Shown: one piece after another, positions 24,632 through 33,721 of the stretch
Position numbering within the stretch: the first letter of the stretch is position 1
Layout of the letters: every line of letters starts with the position of its first letter
DNA from: Lapidilactobacillus bayanensis
GTDB lineage: Bacteria > Bacillota > Bacilli > Lactobacillales > Lactobacillaceae
Length of the DNA stretch: 38,595 bases
Direction: 5' to 3'
NCBI RefSeq assembly: GCF_003946695.1
Contig: NZ_RHOX01000021.1
Coordinates: 1 to 38,595, forward strand
The notes under the pieces: model-generated
Database searches by the model: none
Told to the model about the DNA's origin: nothing
The model's input: only the letters and a program-made list of their open reading frames with translations
Position numbers and translations under genes: made by a program

Positions 24632-26110
24632 ATGGACCTAACTGAACTTCTTAATAAGAATGACGCACTACAAGTTAAAATTTTCCACACCGTTTTGCTC
24701 AATAATTCGCAAGTCTCTGCGAAATGCTTACTTGATGAACTCAAGATTTCCAATCCAGTTTTAATTAAAGCAATGGCGGGCATCGAACAACTAACACACA
24801 AGTTAGATAGTGATGTTCACATTCATTTTCAACAGATTAATAATGAATCTTATGTGGTTCTAGAGAAAAGTCCGCGTGCGGATCTATCAGATATTTATTA
24901 TGCTTATTTATCTGAATCAGTTGAATATAAAATATTGTGCTATCTTTTCAAGTGGCAACATTTTACCACTCAAAAGCTATGCCGCTATTTAGTAATCAGT
25001 GAGGCAAGTGTTTACCGATATCTTACCCATCTGAATCACTTACTAGCAGAATTTGACTTAAAAATTAAAAACGGTCAATTAGTCGGCAATGAATTACAAG
25101 TAGATTATTTCTACCTGGAACTAATCTGGAATTCTCGACCAATGAATGAAATTGTTGCCGCTACGAACGAAGAAAGAATTACGCGCACTGTCATTGCCTT
25201 AGAACAAGCATTAACAACCAAGTTCAGCACAAGTACAAGCTTATATGTCTCTCTTTGGCTGGCAATATTGCAAAAGCGTCCCAACGCTGAATTAACTGAC
25301 AATATTATTAATAACGGCCTAATTCAAGAAATCAGAAAAGACCCATTATTTGATCACGTCCAACAAATTTATTTTCGTTTTATTCTTAGTGAGGCCAACT
25401 ACGGTAGTGGCGCCAAAAGTATCTATCTATATCTATTTTTGAATTCAGCCGCTTTGGGTGATGACCAGCATTTAATCTTTGATAATGGTCATTGCTGGCC
25501 GACTCCTTTTTCAAAAATCATCAAGATGGCAGAATGGATTGTGAATTATGTTAATGACAACTTAAAGGTTGATGTCAATCTTTTACCGAAAGACTTTATC
25601 ATTCACTGGCGAATCGTCTTAACGCAATTGTTAACGCAAATCTATTTCTTCCACGGTTATATTAATGCCGTCGCTGTCGATATCAGTACTTCAATTCCAA
25701 CCAGTACTGAAATACTACTCGAACCGATTATCAAGACGATGGCGGTAGCGTTTACTCCTCACGTCTTTTTATCCCCAACAATGCGAACTTACACTAGTGC
25801 CATCTTAGAGAGTTATATCGAGGCCAGTCGTGAATTTTCTGATTATAAACTGGTCATTGGTATTTTCACCCGTGGCGGCTTTTTGACCACCAACTATCTA
25901 ATCGAGCAATTCAAGAGTGAATTTATTCTCCATCACGGATTAACCATCGAGATTGCCACTGCGCAGCATCATTATGATTTGCTAATTACAGACACTTTGT
26001 CAGTTGCTAATGCCTTTCACTTTAAAGAACTATATACACTAACTGGGAAATTAAATGTCACCGATAAACGGATCATTACAGAAATCCTATTAGAGCTAGC
26101 TGCTCAATAA
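24632..26110 (+). CDS. Mga-family transcriptional regulator
   Basis: A 492-aa regulator of the Mga/AtxA type. The N-terminal two winged-helix regions are at about 10-70 and 85-150 (KIFHTVLLNNSQVSAKCLLDELKIS; TTQKLCRYLVISEASVYRYLTHLNHLL). The central part (about 160-380) is in the position of PRD-like domains. The C-terminal region is at about 390-492 (SREFSDYKLVIGIFTRGGFLTTNYL), resembling the EIIB-like domain of this family. Mga proteins activate surface-protein genes in streptococci and enterococci. The divergent position beside a WxL operon suggests it controls that operon. ATG at 24632 with AAGGAT upstream. Confidence 0.85.
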   Translation: MDLTELLNKNDALQVKIFHTVLLNNSQVSAKCLLDELKISNPVLIKAMAGIEQLTHKLDSDVHIHFQQINNESYVVLEKSPRADLSDIYYAYLSESVEYKILCYLFKWQHFTTQKLCRYLVISEASVYRYLTHLNHLLAEFDLKIKNGQLVGNELQVDYFYLELIWNSRPMNEIVAATNEERITRTVIALEQALTTKFSTSTSLYVSLWLAILQKRPNAELTDNIINNGLIQEIRKDPLFDHVQQIYFRFILSEANYGSGAKSIYLYLFLNSAALGDDQHLIFDNGHCWPTPFSKIIKMAEWIVNYVNDNLKVDVNLLPKDFIIHWRIVLTQLLTQIYFFHGYINAVAVDISTSIPTSTEILLEPIIKTMAVAFTPHVFLSPTMRTYTSAILESYIEASREFSDYKLVIGIFTRGGFLTTNYLIEQFKSEFILHHGLTIEIATAQHHYDLLITDTLSVANAFHFKELYTLTGKLNVTDKRIITEILLELAAQ

Positions 26111-26144
26111 CCAAAGTCGAACCAAAAAATTGATAATACGCAAA

Positions 26145-26192
26145 AAACCAGAGTCAAATCCATTTTTTGGATTTAACTCTGGTTTCTTTTTT
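26145..26192 (+). terminator. Terminator of the Mga-like gene
   Basis: AAACCAGAGTCAAATCC pairs with GGATTTAACTCTGGTTT (one mismatch) and is followed by CTTTTTT. Confidence 0.92.
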
Positions 26193-26277
26193 GAAATAAA
26201 TAACGTTACTGTTGGTTTGCAATTCAAATCTAAGTTTCAGGACCTGATATGTTAATCATCCTTAACTGATCACGCTA

Positions 26278-28968
26278 TTATTGACGTCCCATTTTACGCT
26301 GAACAAATTTAACGATTTCGACAATGACGACCATTAAAATACCAGCGCCGAGAACCATGCTCCATTGTAACAAGTTCAATTCTGTGACGTGGAACAACTT
26401 GTTAAAGCCAGGAACAACAATTGTTAAAGCAACCATAATTGTTGACATGGTAATGCCGATATTAAAGACGCGATTAGCAAACGGATGAATCTTGAATAAT
26501 GATTGGTGAATTGACTTCACATTAAAGGCGTGGAACAACTGAATCAGTGCCAAAGTTGCGTAAGCCATCGTTAAGGCATCAGCATGAATGGCGTTGTAGC
26601 CGCTGTGAACAGGGAACATAATGGCCAATCCATAAACACCTAACGTTAAGATACCTTCGAGAATTCCTTGATAGATAATCGAAGACGCAACACCACCACT
26701 TAAGAAGTTAGCCTTGCGACCACGCGGTTGACGCTTCATAATGCCTGGTTCGGTTGGTTCAACCCCTAAAGCAATCGCTGGGAAAGTATCAGTTGCTAGG
26801 TTGATCCATAACAATTGAACAGGTACTAAGATATCCCAGCCCATTAAAGTCATGACGAATAAGGTTAAAACTTCACCTAAGTTAGCCGATAATAAATACT
26901 GAATCGACTTTTGAATATTGGCAAAAACTTTTCGCCCTTCTTCAACGGCGACAATAATCGTTGCAAAGTTATCATCAGCTAGGACCATATCACTAGCACC
27001 CTTAGAAACTTCAGTGCCTGTAATACCCATCCCAATACCAATATCGGCAGACTTCAAGGCCGGCGCGTCGTTAACACCATCACCAGTCATCGCAACAACT
27101 TTACCCTTATCTTGCCAAGCCTTAACAATTCGAACTTTATGTTCTGGAGAAACTCGCGCATAAACAGAGTATTGACCAACATTCTTGGCAAATTCGTCGT
27201 CACTCATCTTATCTAATGCTGCACCAGTAATAACAGCATCATCATCACCAGGCTTAATAATTCCTAAACGCCCAGCAATTGCTTCAGCAGTATCTTGGTG
27301 GTCACCAGTAATCATCAATGGTCGAATACCGGCCTTTTTCGCATCCGCAACAGCTTTAGCAGCTTCAGGCCGTTCTGGATCGATCATCCCAATTAACCCA
27401 GCGAAGATTAAATCATTTTCGACCGTCGCGCTATCTAATTTTTCGGGCATGGCGTCAACAATTTTATAAGCCATTGCTAAAACACGTAACGCTTGTGTGG
27501 CCATCCCTTTGTTTTCTTGCAAAATTTCACGACGATCAGCATCAGTAATTTGCCGCACGTCATCAGCCGTATCTTCAATACGCGTTACTCGCTTCAATAA
27601 TTCATCGGGAGCACCTTTAACTGCAACATAGAATTGACCGTTAGCTAATTGATGAATTGTCGACATCAACTTACGCTCGGAATCAAATGGTACTTCGCCA
27701 ACACGTGGTTCTTTTTTCAGTTCATCAGTAACTTGATAATCATGATCAAAACCAAATTGAACTAAAGCTGTTTCAGTAGGATCACCGACCAATTTACCAT
27801 CATTTTGAATCTTGGTGTCATTGCTAAACGTCATAACTCGCAATGTATTATCAGTAGCAGAAATTGGGTCACTAGCCGGCGCTAATTTTCCATGACGATA
27901 CACTTTTTCAACGGTCATTTTATTTTGTGTTAACGTACCAGTTTTATCAGAGGCTACAATATCTGTTGAGCCCAATGTTTCAACCGCTGGTAATTTACGC
28001 ACTAATGAACGCCGTTTGGCCATACGTGTCGTTCCGAGGGCCAAAATAACAGTTACGATTGCTGGCAACCCTTCTGGAATAGCAGCAACAGCTAAAGAAA
28101 TAGCCGTTAGTAACATTTCAATAATCAACTGATTCATTGGTAAGTTATCATGATTATTCATGACACCAATCACAAAGATAATCGCAGCAATCGCCAAAAT
28201 TAACCAAGTAATTGTTTTACCAAGTGAATTCAAATTAGCTTGTAATGGCGTTGTCGTTTCTTCAGCAGAGTTGATCATGCCTGCAATGCGACCAACTTCA
28301 GTGTTCATTCCAGTGCCAATCACAACCCCAACACCACGGCCATAAGTCACATTGCTGTTCATGAAGGCCATATTATGGCGATCACCGATGGGAATGTTTT
28401 CATCTTTTAGCGTTGCAATATCTTTTTCAACAGGGACCGATTCACCAGTTAAAGCAGATTCTTCAATCTTCAACGAAGCAGCTTCAACTAAGCGTAAGTC
28501 AGCTGGCACAATGTCACCAGCTTCAAGCAAGACAATATCGCCAGGCACTAGATCAGTACTACTAATCGTTTCCATGTTGCCGTTGCGTCGGACATGTGCT
28601 TCTGGCGTGGACATTTCTTTCAGTGCATCAATTGCTTCTTCAGCTTTTGATTCTTGAAAAACACCAAAGATGGCATTGATAATCACCACGGCTAAAATTA
28701 GCATAGCATCGGCCCATTCGTGAGCCACTACACCCGAAATAATTGCCGCTGCTAATAAAACAATGATCATAAAATCTTTGAATTGATCTAAGAAACGTTG
28801 CGCCAGCGTCCGCTTTTTGGCCTGCTCAAGGGCATTTAACCCATATTTTTCTAATGCAGATTCTGCTTGAGCATCACTCAAGCCATTTTTGCTAGTGCCA
28901 AATTCTTGAAGGATCTGCTGCTCAGATTGAGCGTAAAAACGTTTGTTTGAATCTTGAGCTTGTGTCAA
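26278..28968 (-). CDS. P-type cation-transporting ATPase, Ca2+ type (SERCA/PMCA-like)
   Basis: An 896-aa type II P-ATPase that exports a cation, probably Ca2+, at the cost of ATP. Conserved parts: an N-terminal cation-ATPase domain; actuator TGES (174-177); ion-binding PEGLP (298-302) in M4; phosphorylation motif D341-KTGTLT; KGAPDELL in the nucleotide domain; TGDH and GDGVND hinge motifs; and WINLATDTFPAIALG in M6, which supplies Asn and Asp ion ligands. Ten membrane segments. The start is TTG at 28968 with AAAGGAG upstream. Monocistronic. The ion is inferred from the PEGLP/NxxTD pattern, and Mn2+ is a possible alternative. Confidence 0.93.
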   Translation of the reverse strand: MTQAQDSNKRFYAQSEQQILQEFGTSKNGLSDAQAESALEKYGLNALEQAKKRTLAQRFLDQFKDFMIIVLLAAAIISGVVAHEWADAMLILAVVIINAIFGVFQESKAEEAIDALKEMSTPEAHVRRNGNMETISSTDLVPGDIVLLEAGDIVPADLRLVEAASLKIEESALTGESVPVEKDIATLKDENIPIGDRHNMAFMNSNVTYGRGVGVVIGTGMNTEVGRIAGMINSAEETTTPLQANLNSLGKTITWLILAIAAIIFVIGVMNNHDNLPMNQLIIEMLLTAISLAVAAIPEGLPAIVTVILALGTTRMAKRRSLVRKLPAVETLGSTDIVASDKTGTLTQNKMTVEKVYRHGKLAPASDPISATDNTLRVMTFSNDTKIQNDGKLVGDPTETALVQFGFDHDYQVTDELKKEPRVGEVPFDSERKLMSTIHQLANGQFYVAVKGAPDELLKRVTRIEDTADDVRQITDADRREILQENKGMATQALRVLAMAYKIVDAMPEKLDSATVENDLIFAGLIGMIDPERPEAAKAVADAKKAGIRPLMITGDHQDTAEAIAGRLGIIKPGDDDAVITGAALDKMSDDEFAKNVGQYSVYARVSPEHKVRIVKAWQDKGKVVAMTGDGVNDAPALKSADIGIGMGITGTEVSKGASDMVLADDNFATIIVAVEEGRKVFANIQKSIQYLLSANLGEVLTLFVMTLMGWDILVPVQLLWINLATDTFPAIALGVEPTEPGIMKRQPRGRKANFLSGGVASSIIYQGILEGILTLGVYGLAIMFPVHSGYNAIHADALTMAYATLALIQLFHAFNVKSIHQSLFKIHPFANRVFNIGITMSTIMVALTIVVPGFNKLFHVTELNLLQWSMVLGAGILMVVIVEIVKFVQRKMGRQ

Positions 28969-29066
28969 AAAATCGACTCCTTTTATCTAATTAGATTTAT
29001 AAAATAGTTTGAAAACAAGGTTAATAAAAATAAATTGCATTGCCGCTAACTGCTATATTGATGTTC

Positions 29067-29785
29067 TTCGTGCCTACGGGAAATATGCTAGTGGAACGCT
29101 GCGAGCTTGATTTGATCCGAATCAAACCCGATTTATTTTGAATGTGAACTTGATTGAGAGCTGCAAATCCTAGAACTGTTATGCTGTGGTTCTTCGTGCC
29201 TGCGGGAAATACGCTGGTGGAACGCTGTGGGCTCGACTTTAAGCCAATCTACGATTGTCTTAAAGCTCGGCCTTGTCGTAAATGGTAAACCATTAACGAC
29301 AATTTCACGGCTGACCGCGATTTCCCTCCGGCACTGACAAAAAAGTGTTAGTGCTGTCTTAACTGCAAATTTATACTTCTTGAAATTAAAAGGCAGTTCA
29401 ACCACTCGTCAATTCAGCGCTTGCGCAAAGGTTGCCAGCTTGCTTGTCCAGTGGCGGCAAATAAATACCGCTCAGTAGTGAAATTAATGTTAGCAATTTA
29501 TTGCTTACATTAAGGCTCGTATTTGAGACGATTCGCACTTCAATCGGCTCAAATCGACGCCCACTACGTTCCAGCGACAAGTATTTATTTGCCGCCACGA
29601 TACCCCGCACGCTCCGTACGCAACCTTTGTGCAAGCACGAAGAAGAGCAAAATAACTGTTCTAATATTTAGCGCGCTAAATTCAAGCGACGTCTACTACG
29701 TTCCAGCATCAAGTATTCCTTCACCGTCGTGGCAATGCGCGCACGTTCTGTATGCAACCTTTGCGCAAGCGCGCAGAAAAGCTTC
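29067..29785. repeat. Composite structured repeat, copy C (partial M2, full M2, full M1, partial M1)
   Basis: A gene-free block of about 720 bases. It has a truncated M2 (29067-29120), a full M2 (29196-29334, GTGCCTGCGGGAAATACGC pairing with GCGATTTCCCTCCGGCAC), a linker ending AACCACTCGTCAATTCAGCGC and a full M1 (29412-29640). The M1 arms, 29451-29468 (GTGGCGGCAAATAAATAC) and 29581-29598 (GTATTTATTTGCCGCCAC), are exact complements. A degenerate right half of M1 follows at about 29677-29785. Compared with copy B the arms differ at three positions, all matched on the other side. The short ORFs crossing this block are by-products of the repeat. Confidence 0.88.
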
Positions 29786-29852
29786 AAAGAATAATTATGA
29801 CATTAACAGATAACCCCATTCTCACGATACAGTTTTAATAAACCCAAGGAAA

Positions 29853-29889
29853 TAAAAAAGACTTGTACGCGAACAGCCGCATACAAGTC
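29853..29889 (-). terminator. Terminator of the pncB-nadE operon
   Basis: On the minus strand GACTTGTATGCG pairs with CGCGTACAAGTC around a GCTGTT-type loop, followed by six T. Confidence 0.88.
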
Positions 29890-30078
29890 TCACTATTTAA
29901 GACAAAACCAGAACTATCGTCTTGTTGATGGTTTTATCACAGCATCGCTGCAAGTTACTCCCTTGTTTCTAATGGCAAGTATACCTGAAAAGTACGGCTA
30001 AAGCAATTTATAACTTATCGATTAGATAAAAAATTGTTAGTCGTCTCTAAATACGCCTTAAATCCATCACTTAACCCA

Positions 30079-30906
30079 TTATTTCCAGAACTCATCAAAA
30101 ACCGTAATTGGTAAGTGCCGCTTATGCTCCGTTTTGCTGAACCAATTTTCAATTTTTTCAGCAGCGCTAGGATCAATCTCCTTGCCTTCGAGATAATCAT
30201 CAATATTGTCGTAAGTTACGCCTAAGGCCACTTCATCTGGTAATGACGGTCGATTATCTTCTAAATCAGCCGTTGGTTTCTTCAAATATAAATGTTCTGG
30301 TGCGCCTAACTCTTTTAACAATGCACGGCCCTGACGCTTATCCAGACGGTATAGCGGTGTTACATCGGCGCCACCATCACCATACTTAGTATAAAAACCC
30401 GTAATGTTTTCAGCCGCATGATCGGTACCGACCACCGCGCCGGCATGCGCACCAGCAATAGCATATTGAACGATCATTCGTTGGCGTGCTTTAATATTAC
30501 CTTTATTGAAGTCGCTTATTTCTTGACCATTCGCTGCTAGTTCACTAAACATTGCGTCGGTTGCAGCTTTAATATCAATCCGAACAACTTGATCAGCATT
30601 CATCCACTCGATAGCTTCCATGGCATCACTTTCATCAACCTGAACGCCATAAGGTAATCGTACGGCGATAAATTGATAGTCAGAATTGCCTGTTTCAGCG
30701 CGTAATTCACTAATAGCCATTTGGGCCAGCTTACCCGCCAAGGTTGAATCCTGACCGCCAGAAATTCCCAAGACATAAGATTTAAGAAAGGTATTTTTTA
30801 ACAAATAATCCTTCAAAAAATCAACTGAACGACGAATTTCGGCCGTCACATCAATTGTTGGTTGTGTTCTTTCGACTGCGATTATTTTTTTCTGTAAAGG
30901 TCGCAA
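30079..30906 (-). CDS. nadE: NH3-dependent NAD+ synthetase
   Basis: A 275-aa enzyme that turns nicotinate adenine dinucleotide into NAD+ with ATP and ammonia. The PP-loop SGGQDS is at 49-54 ([18 protein letters not shown]). Further family segments are visible: [39 protein letters not shown] and ITVFDEFWK at the end. The length matches the ammonia-dependent form, with no glutaminase domain. I chose the TTG start at 30906, 8 bases after AAGGAG; the in-frame GTG at 30915 overlaps that site. It lies 16 bases after pncB, forming a NAD salvage operon. Confidence 0.95.
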   Translation of the reverse strand: MRPLQKKIIAVERTQPTIDVTAEIRRSVDFLKDYLLKNTFLKSYVLGISGGQDSTLAGKLAQMAISELRAETGNSDYQFIAVRLPYGVQVDESDAMEAIEWMNADQVVRIDIKAATDAMFSELAANGQEISDFNKGNIKARQRMIVQYAIAGAHAGAVVGTDHAAENITGFYTKYGDGGADVTPLYRLDKRQGRALLKELGAPEHLYLKKPTADLEDNRPSLPDEVALGVTYDNIDDYLEGKEIDPSAAEKIENWFSKTEHKRHLPITVFDEFWK

Positions 30907-30922
30907 GATTCTCACTCCTTAA

Positions 30923-32401
30923 CTAATCTTGATTGTCACTTAAATTCTCAACCATTTGCCGCATTTGCGCAATGTGAGCCATCTTGTGATCGTAAAGGCG
31001 CTGCGACAAGTCTACGGGATATTCCTGCGGATTCAAATCACGTTTATATTCATCCCATAATGAATCTAGGTTCTCTGTTTCGTAGGCTTTAATCGTATCT
31101 AAATCTGGCAGATCATAAACTAACTTACCATCAATAAAGATGTCTTTCAAAACTGGAACGGCATCAAAATCGTGGATAGTTTTATTAATGTAATTATATT
31201 TAGGATGGAACATAAATAGTGCCTCATGTTCCAACGGATTTTCATCCCATAATGTGACATAGTCACCTTCAGATTTGTCATTCTTCTGCCGATTAGTAAT
31301 TCGCCAAACTTGTTTCTTACCTGGTGTGCTAACTTTTTCAACATTACTCGAAAGTTTAATCGTGTCAACCATATGACCCTGAGAATCTTCGATGGAAACC
31401 AATTTGTAAACGGCCCCTAAAGCTGGTTGATCAAAGGCGGTAATCACTTTAGTCCCCACGCCCCAAATATCAATCTTTGCACCTTGCATCTTTAAGTTTT
31501 GAATGGTTTTTTCATCCAAATCATTCGAAGCATAAATCTTAGCATCGGGAAAACCAGCAGCGTCTAGCTGTTGACGAACCTTTTTAGAAATATAGGCCAT
31601 ATCACCGGAATCAATCCGCACACCTTGGAAGTTGATCTTCGCGCCCATTTCCTTGGCAACACGTATCGCACTCGGCACACCAGAACGTAAGGTATCATAC
31701 GTATCAACCAGAAAAACACAGTCATGGTGAGTTTCAGCATAAGCCTTAAAAGCTTGATAATCATTTTGATAGAATTGAACCAACGAATGCGCATGAGTAC
31801 CACTTGCGGGAATACCGAAAATCTTAGCGGCACGAACATTACTCGTTGCGTCAAAGCCACCAATATAAGCGGCACGCGTTCCCCAAATGGCGGCATCCAA
31901 TTCTTGTGCACGTCGTGAACCAAACTCAAGCACCGGGTTGTCGCCAGCAACTGACTTAATTCGTGCTGCTTTGGTAGCAACTAGAATTTGGAAGTTGATA
32001 ATATTTAAAAGGATGGTTTCAATTAATTGACACTGATCTAGCGGACCTTCGACTTGCAAAACTGGTTCTTCGTTGAAAACTAAATCACCTTCTTGCGCCG
32101 AACGAATGGTACACTCAAACTTCATGTTAGCAAGATAGTCAACAAATTCAGGATCAAAATTTGCTTGTTCGCGTAGGTAAGTTAAATCACTCTCGGTGAA
32201 ATGAAAATCTTGTAAAAAATTAACGATTCGCTCTAAACCAGCAAAAATTGCATAGCCATTTTCAAACGGAATTTTACGGAAATAAGCTTCAAAAACAGCA
32301 TGCCGTTTGTTGATTCCTTTTTTCCAATATGTGTACATCATATTTATTTCATAGAAATCCGTGTGCAGCATCAAACTGTCATCAGGATATACTTTTCTCA
32401 T
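30923..32401 (-). CDS. pncB: Nicotinate phosphoribosyltransferase
   Basis: A 492-aa enzyme that joins nicotinate and PRPP (ATP-stimulated) to make nicotinate mononucleotide, the entry step of the Preiss-Handler pathway. Family hallmarks: LHTDFYEINMMYTYWKKG at the start, EFGSRRAQELDAA, GTHAHSLVQFY, LVDTYDTLRSG, FQGVRIDSGDMAYISKKVR and WGVGTKV. ATG at 32401 follows GGGGTG. A TATAAT at about 32437-32442 on the minus strand gives a plausible -10. It is the first gene of the operon with nadE; no nadD is present in this window. Confidence 0.96.
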   Translation of the reverse strand: MRKVYPDDSLMLHTDFYEINMMYTYWKKGINKRHAVFEAYFRKIPFENGYAIFAGLERIVNFLQDFHFTESDLTYLREQANFDPEFVDYLANMKFECTIRSAQEGDLVFNEEPVLQVEGPLDQCQLIETILLNIINFQILVATKAARIKSVAGDNPVLEFGSRRAQELDAAIWGTRAAYIGGFDATSNVRAAKIFGIPASGTHAHSLVQFYQNDYQAFKAYAETHHDCVFLVDTYDTLRSGVPSAIRVAKEMGAKINFQGVRIDSGDMAYISKKVRQQLDAAGFPDAKIYASNDLDEKTIQNLKMQGAKIDIWGVGTKVITAFDQPALGAVYKLVSIEDSQGHMVDTIKLSSNVEKVSTPGKKQVWRITNRQKNDKSEGDYVTLWDENPLEHEALFMFHPKYNYINKTIHDFDAVPVLKDIFIDGKLVYDLPDLDTIKAYETENLDSLWDEYKRDLNPQEYPVDLSQRLYDHKMAHIAQMRQMVENLSDNQD

Positions 32402-32690
32402 AGCGCACCCCGCTAGTTGCTTATTTTGTTAAGGGTATTATACCATGGCTCCTTTGCATTAAGTACATTATAACGCACCGCCTGTGAAAAAATTCGCGAA
32501 TTTATGATGAAAGCGAAATCAACTTTCAATAATTAATAATTAAATGATCTTACCCGCAGAAACTGATAACCCGCAAACTAAATGACTTTAATCAGCAGCA
32601 TACCGTTTTAAACTTAAGTCTTTGCACAACGCCCTTAACCAAAAATACCGGTAAATTATTGGTGCTGCTAAAGTTGTCCTTTTGAAATAT
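32402..32690. other. Intergenic region upstream of pncB
   Basis: About 290 bases without a gene. It should hold the pncB promoter on the minus strand (TATAAT-like sites near 32437 and 32467). No repeat module or recognised riboswitch was seen. Confidence 0.45.
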
Positions 32691-32777
32691 TCAGGTTATG
32701 TTAAAGATGTGATTAAGATACTAGGCTTATCTTGGAAAGGCAATAGCCATTTCCATGTTGGGGGAATGGCTATTTTT
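32691..32777 (+). ncRNA. Candidate small RNA ending in a strong terminator
   Basis: TTGTCC and TATGTT, 17 bases apart (about 32673-32701), could start a transcript near 32708. About 35 bases on, AATAGCCATTTCC pairs perfectly with GGGAATGGCTATT (32744-32773) and a T run follows. No protein gene precedes this terminator on the plus strand, so it must serve a short RNA or a lost gene. A 26-codon GTG reading through it is probably chance. The origin could be an antitoxin-type RNA whose toxin has gone, but that is a guess. Confidence 0.4.
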
Positions 32778-32920
32778 TCACCGATTTGATAACAGGCGTG
32801 TGAGGTCATGAATTTTTTCCAAAAATAAACTTGGACTAGAAGCGAGCTACAAAATTATCCAACCAATATTAACTTAAAAAAGTCCGATCCTGTTTCTTAG
32901 ACAGCTAAAGTGAGACAAGA

Positions 32921-32953
32921 AATAAAAAGAACCGGGATTTTTGTCCCAGTTCC
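32921..32953 (-). terminator. Terminator of the gntR (nagR-type) gene
   Basis: On the minus strand GGAACTGGGA pairs with TCCCGGTTC around a CAAAAA loop, followed by TTTTTATTTC. Confidence 0.88.
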
Positions 32954-32958
32954 TACGT

Positions 32959-33660
32959 TTATTTCTCTAAGAAAAACTCAAATCTTTCACCGGCATATTG
33001 CGTCCGCACATATTCAAAGGGGCGTTCATCATCAAGATAAGTAATTTGCCGTAAACGCAGAATAGCATCGCCTTTTTTGATGTTCAAATATTCAGCAATG
33101 TTTTCTGAAGCTAAGGTTGCCATTACAGTCTGCTTAGCTCGACCGATGTGATAGCCTCCCTTGTGCTCCATCGTCGCATAGAAAGAATCCGTCACTTCTG
33201 AACGACTGAAATCTTTGATCAACGCCGCTGGAATCGTGGTGACTTCAAAACTAATAGGCACACCATCAGCTAACCGAATCCGCTCCATGCGAACAACTTT
33301 ATCTTTCTCACCAAGTTGCAAGCGTTCTTGCTCACTCAATGATGGACTCACTGTTCGATAAGAGATCGTTTTACTAGAAGGAAACTTACCTTGAGAACGC
33401 ATAATTTCAGTAAAACTAGTTGTCCCAGACATTTTTTCTTGAACTTTTTGGCGAGCAACATAAGTTCCGGCACCAATCCGCCGCTCTAAAATTCCTTCAT
33501 CAACAAGCGTCTGTAACGCTTGCCGTAAAGTCATTCTGCTCACGTCAAATTTAACAGATAAGGCTCGCTCAGACGGAATTCGATCGCCGACTTTCCAAAT
33601 ACCTGCTTCAATATCACGTTTAATTTGATTGTGGATTTTAATATATACCGGAGATTCCAT
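32959..33660 (-). CDS. nagR: GntR/HutC-family regulator, NagR (YvoA)-type
   Basis: A 233-aa repressor with an N-terminal GntR winged helix (about 5-70, RIPSERALSVKFDVSRMTLRQALQTLVDEGILERRIGAGTYV) and a C-terminal UTRA ligand domain (about 90-230). The UTRA fold binds sugar phosphates; in NagR the effector is glucosamine-6-phosphate or GlcNAc-6-phosphate. It sits next to nagA, and dre-like palindromes are found at both the nagA and nagB promoters, which supports the name. ATG at 33660 with AAGAGGT upstream; the longer reading from 33678 lacks a site. A TATAAT (33701-33706, minus strand) suggests its own promoter downstream of array 2. Confidence 0.86.
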   Translation of the reverse strand: MESPVYIKIHNQIKRDIEAGIWKVGDRIPSERALSVKFDVSRMTLRQALQTLVDEGILERRIGAGTYVARQKVQEKMSGTTSFTEIMRSQGKFPSSKTISYRTVSPSLSEQERLQLGEKDKVVRMERIRLADGVPISFEVTTIPAALIKDFSRSEVTDSFYATMEHKGGYHIGRAKQTVMATLASENIAEYLNIKKGDAILRLRQITYLDDERPFEYVRTQYAGERFEFFLEK

Positions 33661-33721
33661 GTCGTTACCTCTTAACATCCAAGTAAAAGTTCAAGTTGAA
33701 ATTATAGTTGATTGAAGCCTA

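Noticed and set aside
29133-29813. Several 78-96 codon ORFs on both strands
   Set aside because: They cross the M1/M2 repeat modules and exist because of the palindromic sequence. They lack ribosome sites and family features.
31564-31980. 138-codon ORF inside pncB
   Set aside because: Alternative frame on the same strand as a fully conserved enzyme.
32714-32794. 26-codon GTG ORF through the terminator at 32744-32777
   Set aside because: The peptide is encoded mostly by the hairpin arms, and no ribosome site precedes it.
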